Notes: a model not told the origin generated them from the letters alone. A stretch of 64,000 nucleotides of DNA from Porphyromonadaceae bacterium UBA7555 (GCA_002478045.1 DLLT01000016.1:3605-67604), one strand, 5' to 3'; shown: positions 25,507-35,385, counted from the first letter of the stretch. Program-made: numbers and translations.

Positions 25507-25578
25507 GAGCCCTTAGGGCGCTTAATGTCCTTAAAGTCCTTAAAGTCCTTAAAGTCCTTAGAGTCCTTAGGTCCCTTA
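25507..25578. repeat. 9-bp tandem repeat, AAGTCCTTA family, copy C (best preserved)
   Basis: Eight consecutive 9-bp units, three of them exactly AAGTCCTTA (25534-25560) and others one to three changes away (GAGCCCTTA, ATGTCCTTA, GAGTCCTTA, GGTCCCTTA). It lies between tsaD and cinA. Confidence 0.85.
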
Positions 25579-25645
25579 ATGGTTCCTAAACTCCGTAACT
25601 CGGGTAAAAGTTATTCCACATTTCACATTCTACATTCCACATTAT

Positions 25646-26662
25646 TCAGACCGAAACGCGAGCAAAGGGCACTTTGTCGTAATCGCAGAATTCCCGATCC
25701 ATGAACTTGAAATACCCGGCCATAGCCACCATGGCCGCGTTGTCGGTGGTGAAGGCGCGTTCGGGAATGAAAGCCTTCAAGCCGTGGCGTGCGCAGTACT
25801 CGGCTACGGCGGCGCGTACGCCCGAATTGGCCGACACTCCTCCGCCTATGGCTACGGTGCGCACGCCGGTCAGGCGCACGGCCTTGTCCAACTTGTCCAG
25901 AAGGATGTCGATGATGGTGGCCTGCAACGATGCAGCCAAGTCCGCACGGTTTTTCTCGATAAAATCCGGGGCGGCATGTATGCCATCGCGCAGGGTGTAC
26001 AGGAACGATGTTTTCAGACCGCTGAAGCTGTAATCAAGCCCGGCGATATGCGGCTTCGAGAAATGGAAGCGCTTGGCATCGCCCTGCTTGGCCAGTGCAT
26101 CGATATGCGGACCGCCGGGGTAGGGCAATCCCATGATCTTGGCGCACTTGTCAAAAGCTTCGCCGGCGGCGTCATCGATGGTCTTTCCCAGGATTTCCAT
26201 ATCGTTGTAATTCTTGACAAGTATCAGCTGCGAATTGCCGCCCGAGATGAGCAGGCACAGGAACGGGTACTCGGGCACTTCGTCTTCCGGCTTGCGTCGT
26301 ATGAAGTGCGACAGGACGTGTGCGTGCAGGTGATTGACGTCCACTATCGGGCGTCTCAGCCCCAGCGACATACCCTTGGCAAAAGACGTCCCGACAAGCA
26401 GCGAACCCAGCAGCCCCGGACCGCGAGTGAAGGCTATGGCCGAGATGTCAGTCTTGGATATGCCGGCACGCTTGATGGCCGTGTCCACCACCGGGACGAT
26501 ATTTTGCTGATGCGCACGCGATGCCAGTTCGGGCACCACGCCGCCGTATTCCTCATGGACGCTCTGTGAGGCGATGACATTGCTCAGCAGCAGGCCATCG
26601 CCGATGACGGCGGCACCGGTGTCATCGCACGATGATTCGATTCCTAAAATAATGTTATTCAT
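25646..26662 (-). CDS. tsaD: tRNA N6-adenosine threonylcarbamoyltransferase TsaD
   Basis: 338 residues of the Kae1/TsaD ASKHA fold. Motifs: GIESSCDDTGAAVI at the N-terminus, the metal-binding HLHAHVLSHF, SGGNSQLI, GGVSANSGVR and a C-terminal TTDNAAMVA. It moves threonylcarbamoyl to A37 of ANN-decoding tRNAs with TsaB and TsaE, which are not in the window. It is 39 bases after the upstream barrel protein gene and may be co-transcribed with it. Confidence 0.97.
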   Translation of the reverse strand: MNNIILGIESSCDDTGAAVIGDGLLLSNVIASQSVHEEYGGVVPELASRAHQQNIVPVVDTAIKRAGISKTDISAIAFTRGPGLLGSLLVGTSFAKGMSLGLRRPIVDVNHLHAHVLSHFIRRKPEDEVPEYPFLCLLISGGNSQLILVKNYNDMEILGKTIDDAAGEAFDKCAKIMGLPYPGGPHIDALAKQGDAKRFHFSKPHIAGLDYSFSGLKTSFLYTLRDGIHAAPDFIEKNRADLAASLQATIIDILLDKLDKAVRLTGVRTVAIGGGVSANSGVRAAVAEYCARHGLKAFIPERAFTTDNAAMVAMAGYFKFMDREFCDYDKVPFARVSV

Positions 26663-26701
26663 GCGCTAAATAATGTTGCTAATGCGCTCGGGCGTACAAT
26701 G

Positions 26702-27241
26702 TTAAAAGATATATGCAATGCCGGCGGTCAATTGGACCGACGAATTGCTCTTGACCATCGAGTACCGCGCCTCGATATGTATCTTCAGTGTCGGCGAAGC
26801 CGTGAACTCGAAGCCCGCGCCGGCATTGAGGCCGAGATTGCGCTTGCGCGTAGACACGTCCTCCTCCTCGGGGTTGTCCTCCGGCCGGCTGTGGCTGTTC
26901 CACCACGAGTAATTGATGCCGATGATGGGATACAGCGCCGCGCGGTCGCCCGTGAAATTGAAAGGATAATGCGTGTCCAGGTCCAATTGTATGGCATCAC
27001 GGTCGTTGTTGCGGAAAATGCAACGTGCCCCCGGCGCAACACGGAAATGACTGCTGAACCCATACTGAAACTGTATGCCAGCCACTACGGACTTGTTGCG
27101 CGAGACATAGCCCGCGTCTACGCCGAAAGACTTCTGGCCGCGTACGCACTGGGCCTTGGCAGTCGGAGCCGAAGACATAAGCAGCGGCAGGGCTGCAAGT
27201 AACGCTAATATCGGACGCAAATATTTGATGGATAGTTTCAT
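26702..27241 (-). CDS. Small outer membrane beta-barrel protein
   Basis: 179 residues. A signal peptide (LRPILALLAALPLLMSSAPT, cut after AKA) is followed by alternating strands ending in GIAYIF, a typical terminal beta signal for the BAM machinery. It resembles the PorT/outer membrane protein beta-barrel families of about 20 kDa; the ligand is unknown. A TATCTTTG box at 27350-27357 on the minus strand is a likely promoter -7 element. Confidence 0.82.
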   Translation of the reverse strand: MKLSIKYLRPILALLAALPLLMSSAPTAKAQCVRGQKSFGVDAGYVSRNKSVVAGIQFQYGFSSHFRVAPGARCIFRNNDRDAIQLDLDTHYPFNFTGDRAALYPIIGINYSWWNSHSRPEDNPEEEDVSTRKRNLGLNAGAGFEFTASPTLKIHIEARYSMVKSNSSVQLTAGIAYIF

Positions 27242-27367
27242 ATGCTATTTATGAGCTTAGGGCGCACTCGCGCCTATATATAATATAATTCGTATATATA
27301 TTAAATAATGTGTATCGTGCCATGGTCGAAGCCTCTGACGAAAAGTATGCAAAGATAGTCATAATTT

Positions 27368-27399
27368 TTTGCGCGTATGGCTAAAAGATACTAAATTTG
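27368..27399 (+). promoter_or_regulatory. Promoter of the susCD operon
   Basis: TTTG (27368-27371), 20 bases, TAAATTTG (27392-27399), a full consensus match. A run of A/T-only sequence lies upstream. Confidence 0.75.
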
Positions 27400-27405
27400 T
27401 CGGTG

Positions 27406-27696
27406 TAACTGCGAGCTTAAGATATAGAAGAAAATTTTCGTGTTAAATTATGTGAATATTTTCTGATAATCTAAAAAATCTGATTAACTTAGCGGATGAA
27501 ATAATCGTTAAAAACACTAAGTCCAACACCTAAAAACATATAAAATAGTCTAAAAAACAGACAGCGAAACAATTACCCACAATCGAAAACGATAATTCCA
27601 AAAAATAATCTATTTACCCTAACCCCGATGTCGGTTGCCGAGCCTCCGAAAAGGTATGGTGACGGACGTCAAAGTAACAATCAACACTACAACCTT
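27406..27696 (+). other. Long A/T-rich 5' leader of susC
   Basis: About 290 bases between the predicted start of transcription and the susC ATG, markedly A-rich, with no open frame of note and no riboswitch recognised. Long leaders like this are seen in other Bacteroidales susC genes and could be bound by small RNAs or protein regulators. Confidence 0.5.
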
Positions 27697-30600
27697 ATGA
27701 GAAAACATCTTTTTGTGACTCTGTTGTTGACTTGTGGCTTGCCTTTCAGCGGACAAGTATTCGCATTGGCCAATCCCGAGCCTCAATCGCAAAGTCAAGC
27801 GGCTGTCACCCTCAGCGGTACAGTCTATGATGAAAACAATGACCCGGTCATTGGTGCAAGTGTTACGCCTAAGGGTTCGACGCAGGGCGTCTCTACCGAT
27901 GCCTTCGGTCACTTCACCATCAAGGTGAAACCCGGTACTACGCTGACTATCAGTACGGTCGGATACAAAACCGTGACTGTGGCAGCCAAGCATGACATGA
28001 GCGTTTATCTCGAGCCTACCACCGAGCTTCTCGACCAGCTCGTAGTCGTAGGTTACGGCACACAAAAGAAAGCCAACCTCACCGGTGCAGTTGCTACCGT
28101 TGACGTTGCCAAGGTTATGGACAGCCGTTCGACCACGGATGTATCCAAAGCACTCCAAGGTGCAGTCCCCGGCCTGACCATTACGAACAATGACGGTGGT
28201 ATCAACTCCACACCTACGATGAAAATTCGTGGTACCGGTACATTCTCCAACAGCGGTTACTCTTCACCTCTGCTCGTTGTAGACGGTGTTGTGGTAGACG
28301 ACATCACCTTCCTCAACCCCGACGATATCGCCGAGATTTCCGTACTCAAGGATGCCGCTTCATCCTCCATCTACGGTACACGTGCAGCCTTCGGTGTGAT
28401 CCTTATCACCACCAAGACCTCCGCTACCAAGGACCGCGTTTCCGTGAAGTACTCCAACAACTTCGCATGGAGCCAGGCAACAACGCTTCCCGAATATCCT
28501 TCGGTATACAACCAGCTGTATGCCCTGACCGAAGCCAACCTCGCTTCTAACGGCGAGCTTGGTCTGTTCGGTATGGATCCCTTCGTGATGATGCCTCTGG
28601 CCCAGCAATGGGAAAAAGAGCATGGTGGCAAACGCGCCGGCTATCGCGAAATGGTTCCCTGGACCTCCGACTCCAGCATCGGCGACTACAAGATCAACCC
28701 CGATGGAACAGCCATCTATTATGCAGACTGGGACGTTGCAGGCATTATGTTCAACAACGCTGCCCCCAGCAACTACCACAATGTCAGCCTCGAAGGAACC
28801 TCCGGTAAGACCAACTATCGTCTCGCCTTCGGTTACAGCAACAAGTCTGACCTGATGGAATTCAATCCCGACAAGATGTATCGTTACAATGCCACAGCCA
28901 ACATTTCGACCGAAATCTTCTCGTGGTTGCGTGCCGGTGCTCGTTTCAGCTTCTCCGAGAAGGATTACAAGGGTACTTACAACGTACGTGGTGACTACCA
29001 GTATATGTGGCGTTGGGGTTCGTATTTCGGACCTTACGGATACCGTTATGACGAAGACGGTGAAATCGTTGACTTCCGCAATGATATCGCTTATCGCAAA
29101 CAGGGTGGCAAAATCAAAGATACAGCAACCCAAACCCGTATCACCGGTTATATTGATGCTGATCTTTTCAAAGGCTTCACTCTGCACGGCGACTTCACTT
29201 ATAGCGTAGTTGACCTTCTGAACACCACCCCCTATATGCCCGTTTACGGCTACAACAGCTGGGGTAGCGTTAAGGAGCCGACCTACATCGTTCCCGAAAG
29301 CTGGTCTGATGCCCGTCAGACCAACACCAAGGACGATATGTGGTCAATGAATGTTTACGGTACATATAATCATACTTTCGCTGACGACTTCAACCTGAAA
29401 GTTATGGCCGGTGCTACCGCCGAACAAGAAGATTACAATTATTTGTATGTAAAGCGTGACCAACTTCTCGACGTCAACCAGCCTTATTTAGGCCTTACCA
29501 CCGGCGGTGACGACAAGACCGGTTACTCAATCAGCAACAGCATTTCACACCGTGCAACAGCCGGTTTCTTCGGCCGTATCAACTTTGACTACAAAGGCAT
29601 CTATCTCTTGGAATTCAACGGTCGTTACGATGGCTCAAGCAAATTCCCCGCTGATGACCAATGGGCATTCTTCCCCTCGTTCTCCGCAGGCTACCGCTTC
29701 TCCGAAGAAGCTTACTTCCAGCCCCTCAAAACATGGTGGAACAACGGTAAGATCCGTGCATCCTATGGTTCGATCGGTAATGAGGCTATAGGCAGCGACC
29801 GCTTCCTCTCTGTAATTTCCGGTCCTTACTCGAGCTCTTGGCTGACCGCCGGCAACGCTACCACTCAGTACGCAAATATGCCTACCCTGGTATCTCGCAC
29901 CCTTACTTGGGAAAAAGTCGTGACTACCGACATAGGTCTTGACCTCGGCTTCCTCAACAACAGCCTGACTGCTTCGTTTGACTGGTACAACCGAGAGACT
30001 CGCAATATGCTTGCTCCCGGTGTGGATCTTCCCTCCGTTCTCGGTGCATCTTCGCCCTATCAGAACAGCGGCACACTCGCAACCAAAGGTTGGGAACTTT
30101 CTCTGGGCTGGAATCACTCCTTCGGTGAAGCTCAAGTATATGCTACTTTCACCTTGGCTGACGCAAAGACCAAAGTTAAGAAATGGCGTAATGATACCGG
30201 TAAGCTCTACTCTTGGACTCCCGCACAGGGCAACTACACCCCCGGCACATATTATGGTGACATCTACGGTTTCGAAACAGAGCGTTACTTCACCAAAGAC
30301 GATATGAACGCTGACGGTACCAACAAGTACGACCAAAGCGCACTCGAATCCGGATCCTTCACCTACGGGGTCGGCGATATCAAGTTCAAAGACCTCAACG
30401 GTGACGGCGTGATCAACTTTGGCAACCCCGATATGATCGAACTCGACGGCAAGACCTATATTCCCGGACAAGCCGGTTACGAAGAAGCTCTGGCCAACGT
30501 CAATCACAAGAACGTTCCCGTAGGTACTTTACGTAACCACGGCGACCTCAAAGTTATCGGTAACACACAGCCGCGCTACGAATACGGCTTCCGTCTCGGC

Positions 30601-31179
30601 GGCGCATGGAGAGGCTTCGATATCGATATGTTCTTCCAAGGTGTCGGCAAACGTGACATGTGGGCTTGCTCCGCATTCGTAATGCCCTTCGCTCGCGGCA
30701 CGGACGCTATCTACGCCAACCAGATGTCCTACAACAAGCAGGTTATTGATATGGAAACGCAGCAGCTGACCGGCGAAATCCTTGTAGATCAAAGCAACGA
30801 TTATCCTCGTCTGTATCCCGGCTTCGACGGTGTAGGTAAACTCTCCGGCATCAACAATGGACGTTACAACTACTATCCTCAGACCCGTTATCTGATGAAT
30901 ACCGCTTATCTGCGTCTGAAGAACCTGACCATCGGTTACACTCTTCCCTCCGAAATCACACGCAAAGCGCTCATTCAGAAAGCTCGCATTTATTTCTCCG
31001 CCGACAACCTCTGCCTGTTGTACAACGGTATGAAGAAATATCCTCTTGACCCCGAAATCAACGTAGGTACCAGCGGTACAACTCTCAGCCAGTCCAGCAT
31101 CTTCGCAGGTAATGGTTACTACGGACGTACCACTCCTATCTCGCGTACATTCTCCTTCGGTGTTCAGGTAACATTCTAA
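27697..31179 (+). CDS. SusC/RagA-family TonB-dependent outer membrane transporter
   Basis: 1160 residues. After a signal peptide (LFVTLLLTCGLPFSGQVFA) comes a carboxypeptidase-D regulatory-like domain (about 37-105; SGTVYDENNDPVIGASVTPK), a TonB-box region with VVVGYGTQKK, the plug (about 112-230), and a 22-strand barrel ending in FGVQVTF. It imports a large nutrient, usually an oligosaccharide or peptide, with the SusD lipoprotein 19 bases downstream. No N-terminal STN domain, so it is not coupled to an ECF anti-sigma pathway by that route. Codons are biased to GGT, CGT, ACC and AAC, unlike neighbouring genes, which suggests high expression. The frame is open 23 codons earlier, but MRKHLF gives the signal peptide. 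Confidence 0.97.
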   Translation: MRKHLFVTLLLTCGLPFSGQVFALANPEPQSQSQAAVTLSGTVYDENNDPVIGASVTPKGSTQGVSTDAFGHFTIKVKPGTTLTISTVGYKTVTVAAKHDMSVYLEPTTELLDQLVVVGYGTQKKANLTGAVATVDVAKVMDSRSTTDVSKALQGAVPGLTITNNDGGINSTPTMKIRGTGTFSNSGYSSPLLVVDGVVVDDITFLNPDDIAEISVLKDAASSSIYGTRAAFGVILITTKTSATKDRVSVKYSNNFAWSQATTLPEYPSVYNQLYALTEANLASNGELGLFGMDPFVMMPLAQQWEKEHGGKRAGYREMVPWTSDSSIGDYKINPDGTAIYYADWDVAGIMFNNAAPSNYHNVSLEGTSGKTNYRLAFGYSNKSDLMEFNPDKMYRYNATANISTEIFSWLRAGARFSFSEKDYKGTYNVRGDYQYMWRWGSYFGPYGYRYDEDGEIVDFRNDIAYRKQGGKIKDTATQTRITGYIDADLFKGFTLHGDFTYSVVDLLNTTPYMPVYGYNSWGSVKEPTYIVPESWSDARQTNTKDDMWSMNVYGTYNHTFADDFNLKVMAGATAEQEDYNYLYVKRDQLLDVNQPYLGLTTGGDDKTGYSISNSISHRATAGFFGRINFDYKGIYLLEFNGRYDGSSKFPADDQWAFFPSFSAGYRFSEEAYFQPLKTWWNNGKIRASYGSIGNEAIGSDRFLSVISGPYSSSWLTAGNATTQYANMPTLVSRTLTWEKVVTTDIGLDLGFLNNSLTASFDWYNRETRNMLAPGVDLPSVLGASSPYQNSGTLATKGWELSLGWNHSFGEAQVYATFTLADAKTKVKKWRNDTGKLYSWTPAQGNYTPGTYYGDIYGFETERYFTKDDMNADGTNKYDQSALESGSFTYGVGDIKFKDLNGDGVINFGNPDMIELDGKTYIPGQAGYEEALANVNHKNVPVGTLRNHGDLKVIGNTQPRYEYGFRLGGAWRGFDIDMFFQGVGKRDMWACSAFVMPFARGTDAIYANQMSYNKQVIDMETQQLTGEILVDQSNDYPRLYPGFDGVGKLSGINNGRYNYYPQTRYLMNTAYLRLKNLTIGYTLPSEITRKALIQKARIYFSADNLCLLYNGMKKYPLDPEINVGTSGTTLSQSSIFAGNGYYGRTTPISRTFSFGVQVTF

Positions 31180-31198
31180 TCTTAAACGCTAGATAAAA

Positions 31199-32971
31199 AT
31201 GAAAAAGATAATAAGTTATGCGGTTGTGTTCGCAATGGGCCTCACGATGGTATCTTGTGATGACTTCCTTAACGACAACCGTTATCCGCCCACAAAAATT
31301 ATGAACACGCCGGAGTATTGGTCCAACGCCAATAACTGCCAGCTTCAAGTTGACCGCTATATTGATGAGCTCTCCAGCGGTTATGGCTCCGGCAATAGTC
31401 TCGGCACGTTCTACTTCTCGACGCTGAGCGATGACCAGGTCGGCAGCGGCTTCGCCAACTGGCATCAACCCACTATCCCCGCGACAGACGGCAATTGGAC
31501 ATACTCGCAGATACGTGGTGCCAACTACATCATCACCGGAGTTCGTAACGCTAATCCCGCTTTGCCCGCAGCCACTCATGCCAACTACGAAGGCATTGGC
31601 AAGCTGATACGCGCTCAGGCTTACTACGAACTCGTTCGCCGCTTCGGTGACGTTGTATGGGAAAGCGAAGTTGTCGATCCCTCCGATAATGACATTTTGT
31701 ACGGTCCGCGTACAAACCGCGACATTGTGATGGACTCCGTACTCCGCGACCTTGACTACGCTATCGCCACCATTACGACCCAGAAATCCAAACTTTCCTG
31801 GAGTAAAGATCTGGCTTTGGCCATCAAGAGTGAAGTTTGCCTCTATGAAGGTACCTTCTGCCGCTATCGCACCGTTGCCGAAAACGGCATCGCTCCCGAT
31901 GACGCTCGCGCCAAAAAGTACCTGCAAGAAGCAGCTGACGCATCCAAGAAACTGCTCGATCGCTATGGTTTCACAGACGACTACCAGTCCATATACAACT
32001 CGGTATGGGGCGGTGGAACAAGCACTGTAGATCCCACTAAGAAACTGACTGACTTCTCCGCTAACCCTGAAATCATCTTCGGTCGTCGTTACGACAAAGT
32101 TAACGGTCGTCACTCGACTGTTTCGTACACCTGTTCTTCGACTACAACTTCCGGTATTTCGCTCGATGCTTTCAAGGCATTCTTGTTCCTCGATGGCAAG
32201 CCCGAAGCTACCACTTCTCTTGACAAGAGCCTCGTAGGTGAAAACACCACCTTCGAGATTGGTGGCGAAGCTCAGACCGCTTACTCCATTCAGAAACTTC
32301 TCGATGTACGCGACAAACGTCTTTCCGTCATCACCGATCCGTATGTATACTACCTTGGTATGCCTTGGAGTCGTGTGGGTGCATCCGGTATGAACTCTTC
32401 GTCCGGCTTCGGTGTTGCCAAGTATGATAATGTCCTGATGCCCGTCACCGAACGTCAAAACACCACTCAGAACTACACTTGCGCTCCTATCTTCTGGACC
32501 TCCTACATTGCCCTGAATTATGTAGAAGCTAAGGCCGAACTCGGAACGCTTACCGATGGTGATGTTGAGGCTTACCTGAACGTTCTCTATCGTCGTGCCG
32601 GTCTGCCCGCACAGACTGTTGCCGGTCTGAACGCTATCAACGACCCGAAGAATGATATGGGCGTATCCAGCCTTATCTACGAAATCCGTCGTTGCCGTCG
32701 TTGCGAGCTGATGCTTGACAAGGGCATCCGCTACTGGGATCTTATCCGTTGGCATCAGCTTGACAAACTGGATTCCCAGAAGAACCCCGACATCCTTCGT
32801 GGTGCATACGTAGGCAACGCTACCATTAAGCCTGCAAACATGGATGGTGATTACGTTCGTCCTTACACAAGCCGCGATCGTATCTACGACAAGAAGTACT
32901 ATCTTGATCCCATACCTTCTGGACAGCTTGACCTGAACCCGCAATTGGAACAGAACCCCGGCTGGAAATAA
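31199..32971 (+). CDS. SusD/RagB-family outer membrane lipoprotein
   Basis: 590 residues. Signal peptide II with lipobox MVSC (Cys20), then the SusD-like N-terminal helical part with QLQVDRYIDEL and GIGKLIRAQAYYELVRRFGDVVW, and a C-terminal RagB/SusD domain with RRCRRCELMLDKGIRYWDLIRWHQ and a PIPSGQLDLNPQLEQNPGW end, the usual family terminus. It forms the lid on the SusC transporter and binds the substrate at the cell surface. It has the same highly expressed codon style as susC. There are no glycoside hydrolase, surface-binding lipoprotein or regulator genes next to it. Confidence 0.97.
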   Translation: MKKIISYAVVFAMGLTMVSCDDFLNDNRYPPTKIMNTPEYWSNANNCQLQVDRYIDELSSGYGSGNSLGTFYFSTLSDDQVGSGFANWHQPTIPATDGNWTYSQIRGANYIITGVRNANPALPAATHANYEGIGKLIRAQAYYELVRRFGDVVWESEVVDPSDNDILYGPRTNRDIVMDSVLRDLDYAIATITTQKSKLSWSKDLALAIKSEVCLYEGTFCRYRTVAENGIAPDDARAKKYLQEAADASKKLLDRYGFTDDYQSIYNSVWGGGTSTVDPTKKLTDFSANPEIIFGRRYDKVNGRHSTVSYTCSSTTTSGISLDAFKAFLFLDGKPEATTSLDKSLVGENTTFEIGGEAQTAYSIQKLLDVRDKRLSVITDPYVYYLGMPWSRVGASGMNSSSGFGVAKYDNVLMPVTERQNTTQNYTCAPIFWTSYIALNYVEAKAELGTLTDGDVEAYLNVLYRRAGLPAQTVAGLNAINDPKNDMGVSSLIYEIRRCRRCELMLDKGIRYWDLIRWHQLDKLDSQKNPDILRGAYVGNATIKPANMDGDYVRPYTSRDRIYDKKYYLDPIPSGQLDLNPQLEQNPGWK

Positions 32972-33018
32972 TGAACAGACTCTGAGGTTTATATTCAAGG
33001 ATATAACCTAAACGCGAT

Positions 33019-33052
33019 AGGGGCGTGTACCGCAGGTACACGCCCCTTTTTT
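33019..33052 (+). terminator. Rho-independent terminator of the susCD operon
   Basis: Perfect 13-bp arms AGGGGCGTGTACC (33019-33031) and GGTACACGCCCCT (33035-33047) with a GCA loop and a TTTTTT tail. Confidence 0.92.
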
Positions 33053-33171
33053 GTTTATACTCGTAGATAAAACTGACTTACAGACAACTGACGACTTATG
33101 CATCCGAGCTTGGAGGAGGATTTTGGTGCATTTTGTGGGGCCTTTTGATGTGCTATGTCGGAGGAAGTGCT

Positions 33172-33179
33172 TACCTTTG
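33172..33179 (+). promoter_or_regulatory. Promoter -7 box of lysC
   Basis: TACCTTTG, about 98 bases before the lysC start; no good -33 element at 19-20 bases. Confidence 0.5.
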
Positions 33180-33276
33180 CAGGAGTTTTTCCCTTTTTGG
33201 GCGGGCGGAGCGACTGTGGCCGACCGTTTGACGCCGGGCACGCCGTGTACGTGCTTATACAAGTGAATAAAGAAAG

Positions 33277-34593
33277 ATGAAGATACTGAAATTTGGAGGC
33301 ACAAGCGTGGGTAGCGTCGAGCGCATACGCCACGTCGCCGATTTGATAAGCTCGCGCGGCTGCAATATGGTCGTGCTTTCCGCTATGTCCGGCACGACAA
33401 ATACGCTTGTCGAGATAGCCGAGTACTTGCACAAAGGCAATCAGCCCGGGGCTCTGGAGACACTGAATGCACTTCAGGGCAAGTATAATGATGTCATCGC
33501 CGGCCTCTTCGGCGACAATGCCGAGGCACGTAAGGCTGCAACAGAGGCGATAGACGCCTGCTTGGGATATGTGCGCTCGCTCACCAACGAGGACTACTCC
33601 GATGAGAGCGAAAAAGAAATCCTGGCACAGGGCGAGCTGATGTCCACCGCGCTGATGAACACCTACTTGCATACACGTGGCGTGCACTCGGTGCTGCTTC
33701 CGGCCTTGGAGTATATGCGCACCGATGTGGGCGGCGAGCCGGATATGAAATACATAAGCAGCCACCTGCGCCGAATTATGGAGGTCAACCCCGGCGCCGA
33801 TTTGTACCTGACTCAGGGCTATATTTGCCGCAACGCCGCCGGGCATGTAGACAATCTGCAACGCGGAGGCAGCGACTACACCGCCTCGCTGCTGGGCGCG
33901 GTACTCAATGCCGATGAGATAGAAATTTGGACCGATATTGACGGAATGCACAACAACGACCCGCGATATGTACAAGGAACTTCGCCCGTAAGCGAATTGC
34001 ATTTCGAGGAGGCCGCCGAATTGGCCTATTTCGGGGCCAAAATCCTGCATCCGTCCTGCGTGCTGCCGGCTCGATTGAACAATATCCCCGTTCGTCTGCT
34101 CAATACCATGGAGCCGCAACGTCCCGGCACACTGATACATAATATGCCGTCGACGCGTACCATTAAAGCCGTGGCCGCAAAGGACAATATAATCGCCATA
34201 AAAATCAAGAGCGGCCGAATGTTGCTTGCCTACGGCTTCCTGCACAAGGTCTTTGAGACATTCGAAAACTATCGCACCAGCATCGATATGATGGCCACCA
34301 GCGAAGTGGGCGTCACCGTCACCATAGACGATGAGAAGCACTTGGCAGCCATTGTGGACGACCTCAAAAAGTTCGGAACGGTGACCATAGACCGCGACAT
34401 GGTGATAATTTGCGTTGTGGGCGACCTCGAGTGGCACAATACCGGATTTGAGGCCAGGGCCGTATCGGCTCTTGCCGACATCCCCGTGCGTATGATCAGC
34501 TATGGCGGCAGCAATTACAATGTGTCCATGCTTGTACGCCGTCAGGACAAAGTCGAGGCTCTCAACCGCCTGAGCCGCGCCCTGTTCGGCTGA
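33277..34593 (+). CDS. lysC: Aspartate kinase
   Basis: 438 residues, monofunctional. The kinase domain begins KILKFGGTSVGSVERI and includes a sugar-kinase-like active-site region (RGGSDYTASLLGA; WTDIDGM). The C-terminal 150 residues form two ACT-type domains (IAIKIKSGRMLLAYGFLHKV; RMISYGGSNYNVSMLV), so allosteric control by lysine or threonine is likely. It starts the pathway from aspartate to diaminopimelate/lysine, threonine and methionine. It ends facing the DUF3109 gene, with a 9-bp repeat array between them. No lysine riboswitch was found in the leader. Confidence 0.96.
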   Translation: MKILKFGGTSVGSVERIRHVADLISSRGCNMVVLSAMSGTTNTLVEIAEYLHKGNQPGALETLNALQGKYNDVIAGLFGDNAEARKAATEAIDACLGYVRSLTNEDYSDESEKEILAQGELMSTALMNTYLHTRGVHSVLLPALEYMRTDVGGEPDMKYISSHLRRIMEVNPGADLYLTQGYICRNAAGHVDNLQRGGSDYTASLLGAVLNADEIEIWTDIDGMHNNDPRYVQGTSPVSELHFEEAAELAYFGAKILHPSCVLPARLNNIPVRLLNTMEPQRPGTLIHNMPSTRTIKAVAAKDNIIAIKIKSGRMLLAYGFLHKVFETFENYRTSIDMMATSEVGVTVTIDDEKHLAAIVDDLKKFGTVTIDRDMVIICVVGDLEWHNTGFEARAVSALADIPVRMISYGGSNYNVSMLVRRQDKVEALNRLSRALFG

Positions 34594-34600
34594 TTGGTTT

Positions 34601-34677
34601 AACCGCTATATTGGCTATAATAACCGTAATAGCTATAACAGCTATAATAGCCATATAACTATAGCAGCTATAATGGT
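34601..34677. repeat. Degenerate 9-bp tandem repeat, TATAATAGC family, copy B
   Basis: About eight units of 8-9 bp (TATATTGGC, TATAATAAC, CGTAATAGC, TATAACAGC, TATAATAGC, ...) fill the whole gap between convergent lysC and the DUF3109 gene. Confidence 0.8.
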
Positions 34678-34684
34678 TAGCGGG

Positions 34685-35278
34685 CTACTCGGTATTGTCG
34701 CCGCCGTATTGCTCGATGTAAGCCTCGGCGGCCAGACACAATTCATCGTACCAATCCTTGCCGAAACGGGCCGTCAGCGGCTCTTTCAGGAACTTGTAAG
34801 CGCGCAGGCCGAGGCGACGTCCGAGCACTTCGGCACACTTACATATTTTCCAGCGATGCAAATTGACGGCCGTGAAATCCGGGTACTCGGTCAGCCGTAC
34901 CGGGTATAGGTAGCACGATATGGGCTTGCGTATGGTGCAGCGTCCTTCGCGATAGGCTTTTTCGATGGCGCATAGGCATTTGCCGCCCTTGTCGTAGGTG
35001 GTGAATACGCAGTTGGCGTTGTCCACGATTTGGGTGACCAAGTCGCCTTCCTCATCAATGTAGCTGATGCCGCATTCGTCGATGCGGCGCCGCGCGGCCG
35101 GCAGCAAGTCGTCTATAAACGTCGGCAGAGCCTCGGCAATTCGGCAGCACTCTTCTTCGGTGACCGGAGCGCCCGCATCGCCGTCTATGCAACACTGTCC
35201 CAGGCATTGGTCCAAGTCGCAGCAAAAATACCGCTCGATAAGGTCCAGCGATACCAAAGTATTCTGTATCTGAAGCAT
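34685..35278 (-). CDS. DUF3109 family cysteine-rich protein
   Basis: 197 residues with conserved cysteines in the pattern typical of the family: FCCDLDQCLGQCCIDGDAGAPVTEEE near the start, then CVFTTYDKGGKCLCAIEKAY and ISCYLYPVRL, resembling YkgJ-like zinc/iron-binding proteins. Cytoplasmic, function unknown. The start MLQIQNTLVSLD is chosen because family members begin there; an ATG nine codons earlier is also in frame. It follows the T9SS plug and ung genes on the same strand. Confidence 0.85.
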   Translation of the reverse strand: MLQIQNTLVSLDLIERYFCCDLDQCLGQCCIDGDAGAPVTEEECCRIAEALPTFIDDLLPAARRRIDECGISYIDEEGDLVTQIVDNANCVFTTYDKGGKCLCAIEKAYREGRCTIRKPISCYLYPVRLTEYPDFTAVNLHRWKICKCAEVLGRRLGLRAYKFLKEPLTARFGKDWYDELCLAAEAYIEQYGGDNTE

Positions 35279-35385
35279 TGTCGTCTCTTCTGTGGTGTAG
35301 CTCATTTTGTGTTTACTGTTGTCGATGTCGGCGCGGGACGATTTTGTCGGAGGAGCAGCACAGGACTATTTCATCGGAATTGACG

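Noticed and set aside
33180..33276. A lysine riboswitch before lysC
   Set aside because: The leader is under 100 bases, far too short for the lysine aptamer, and none of its motifs are present.
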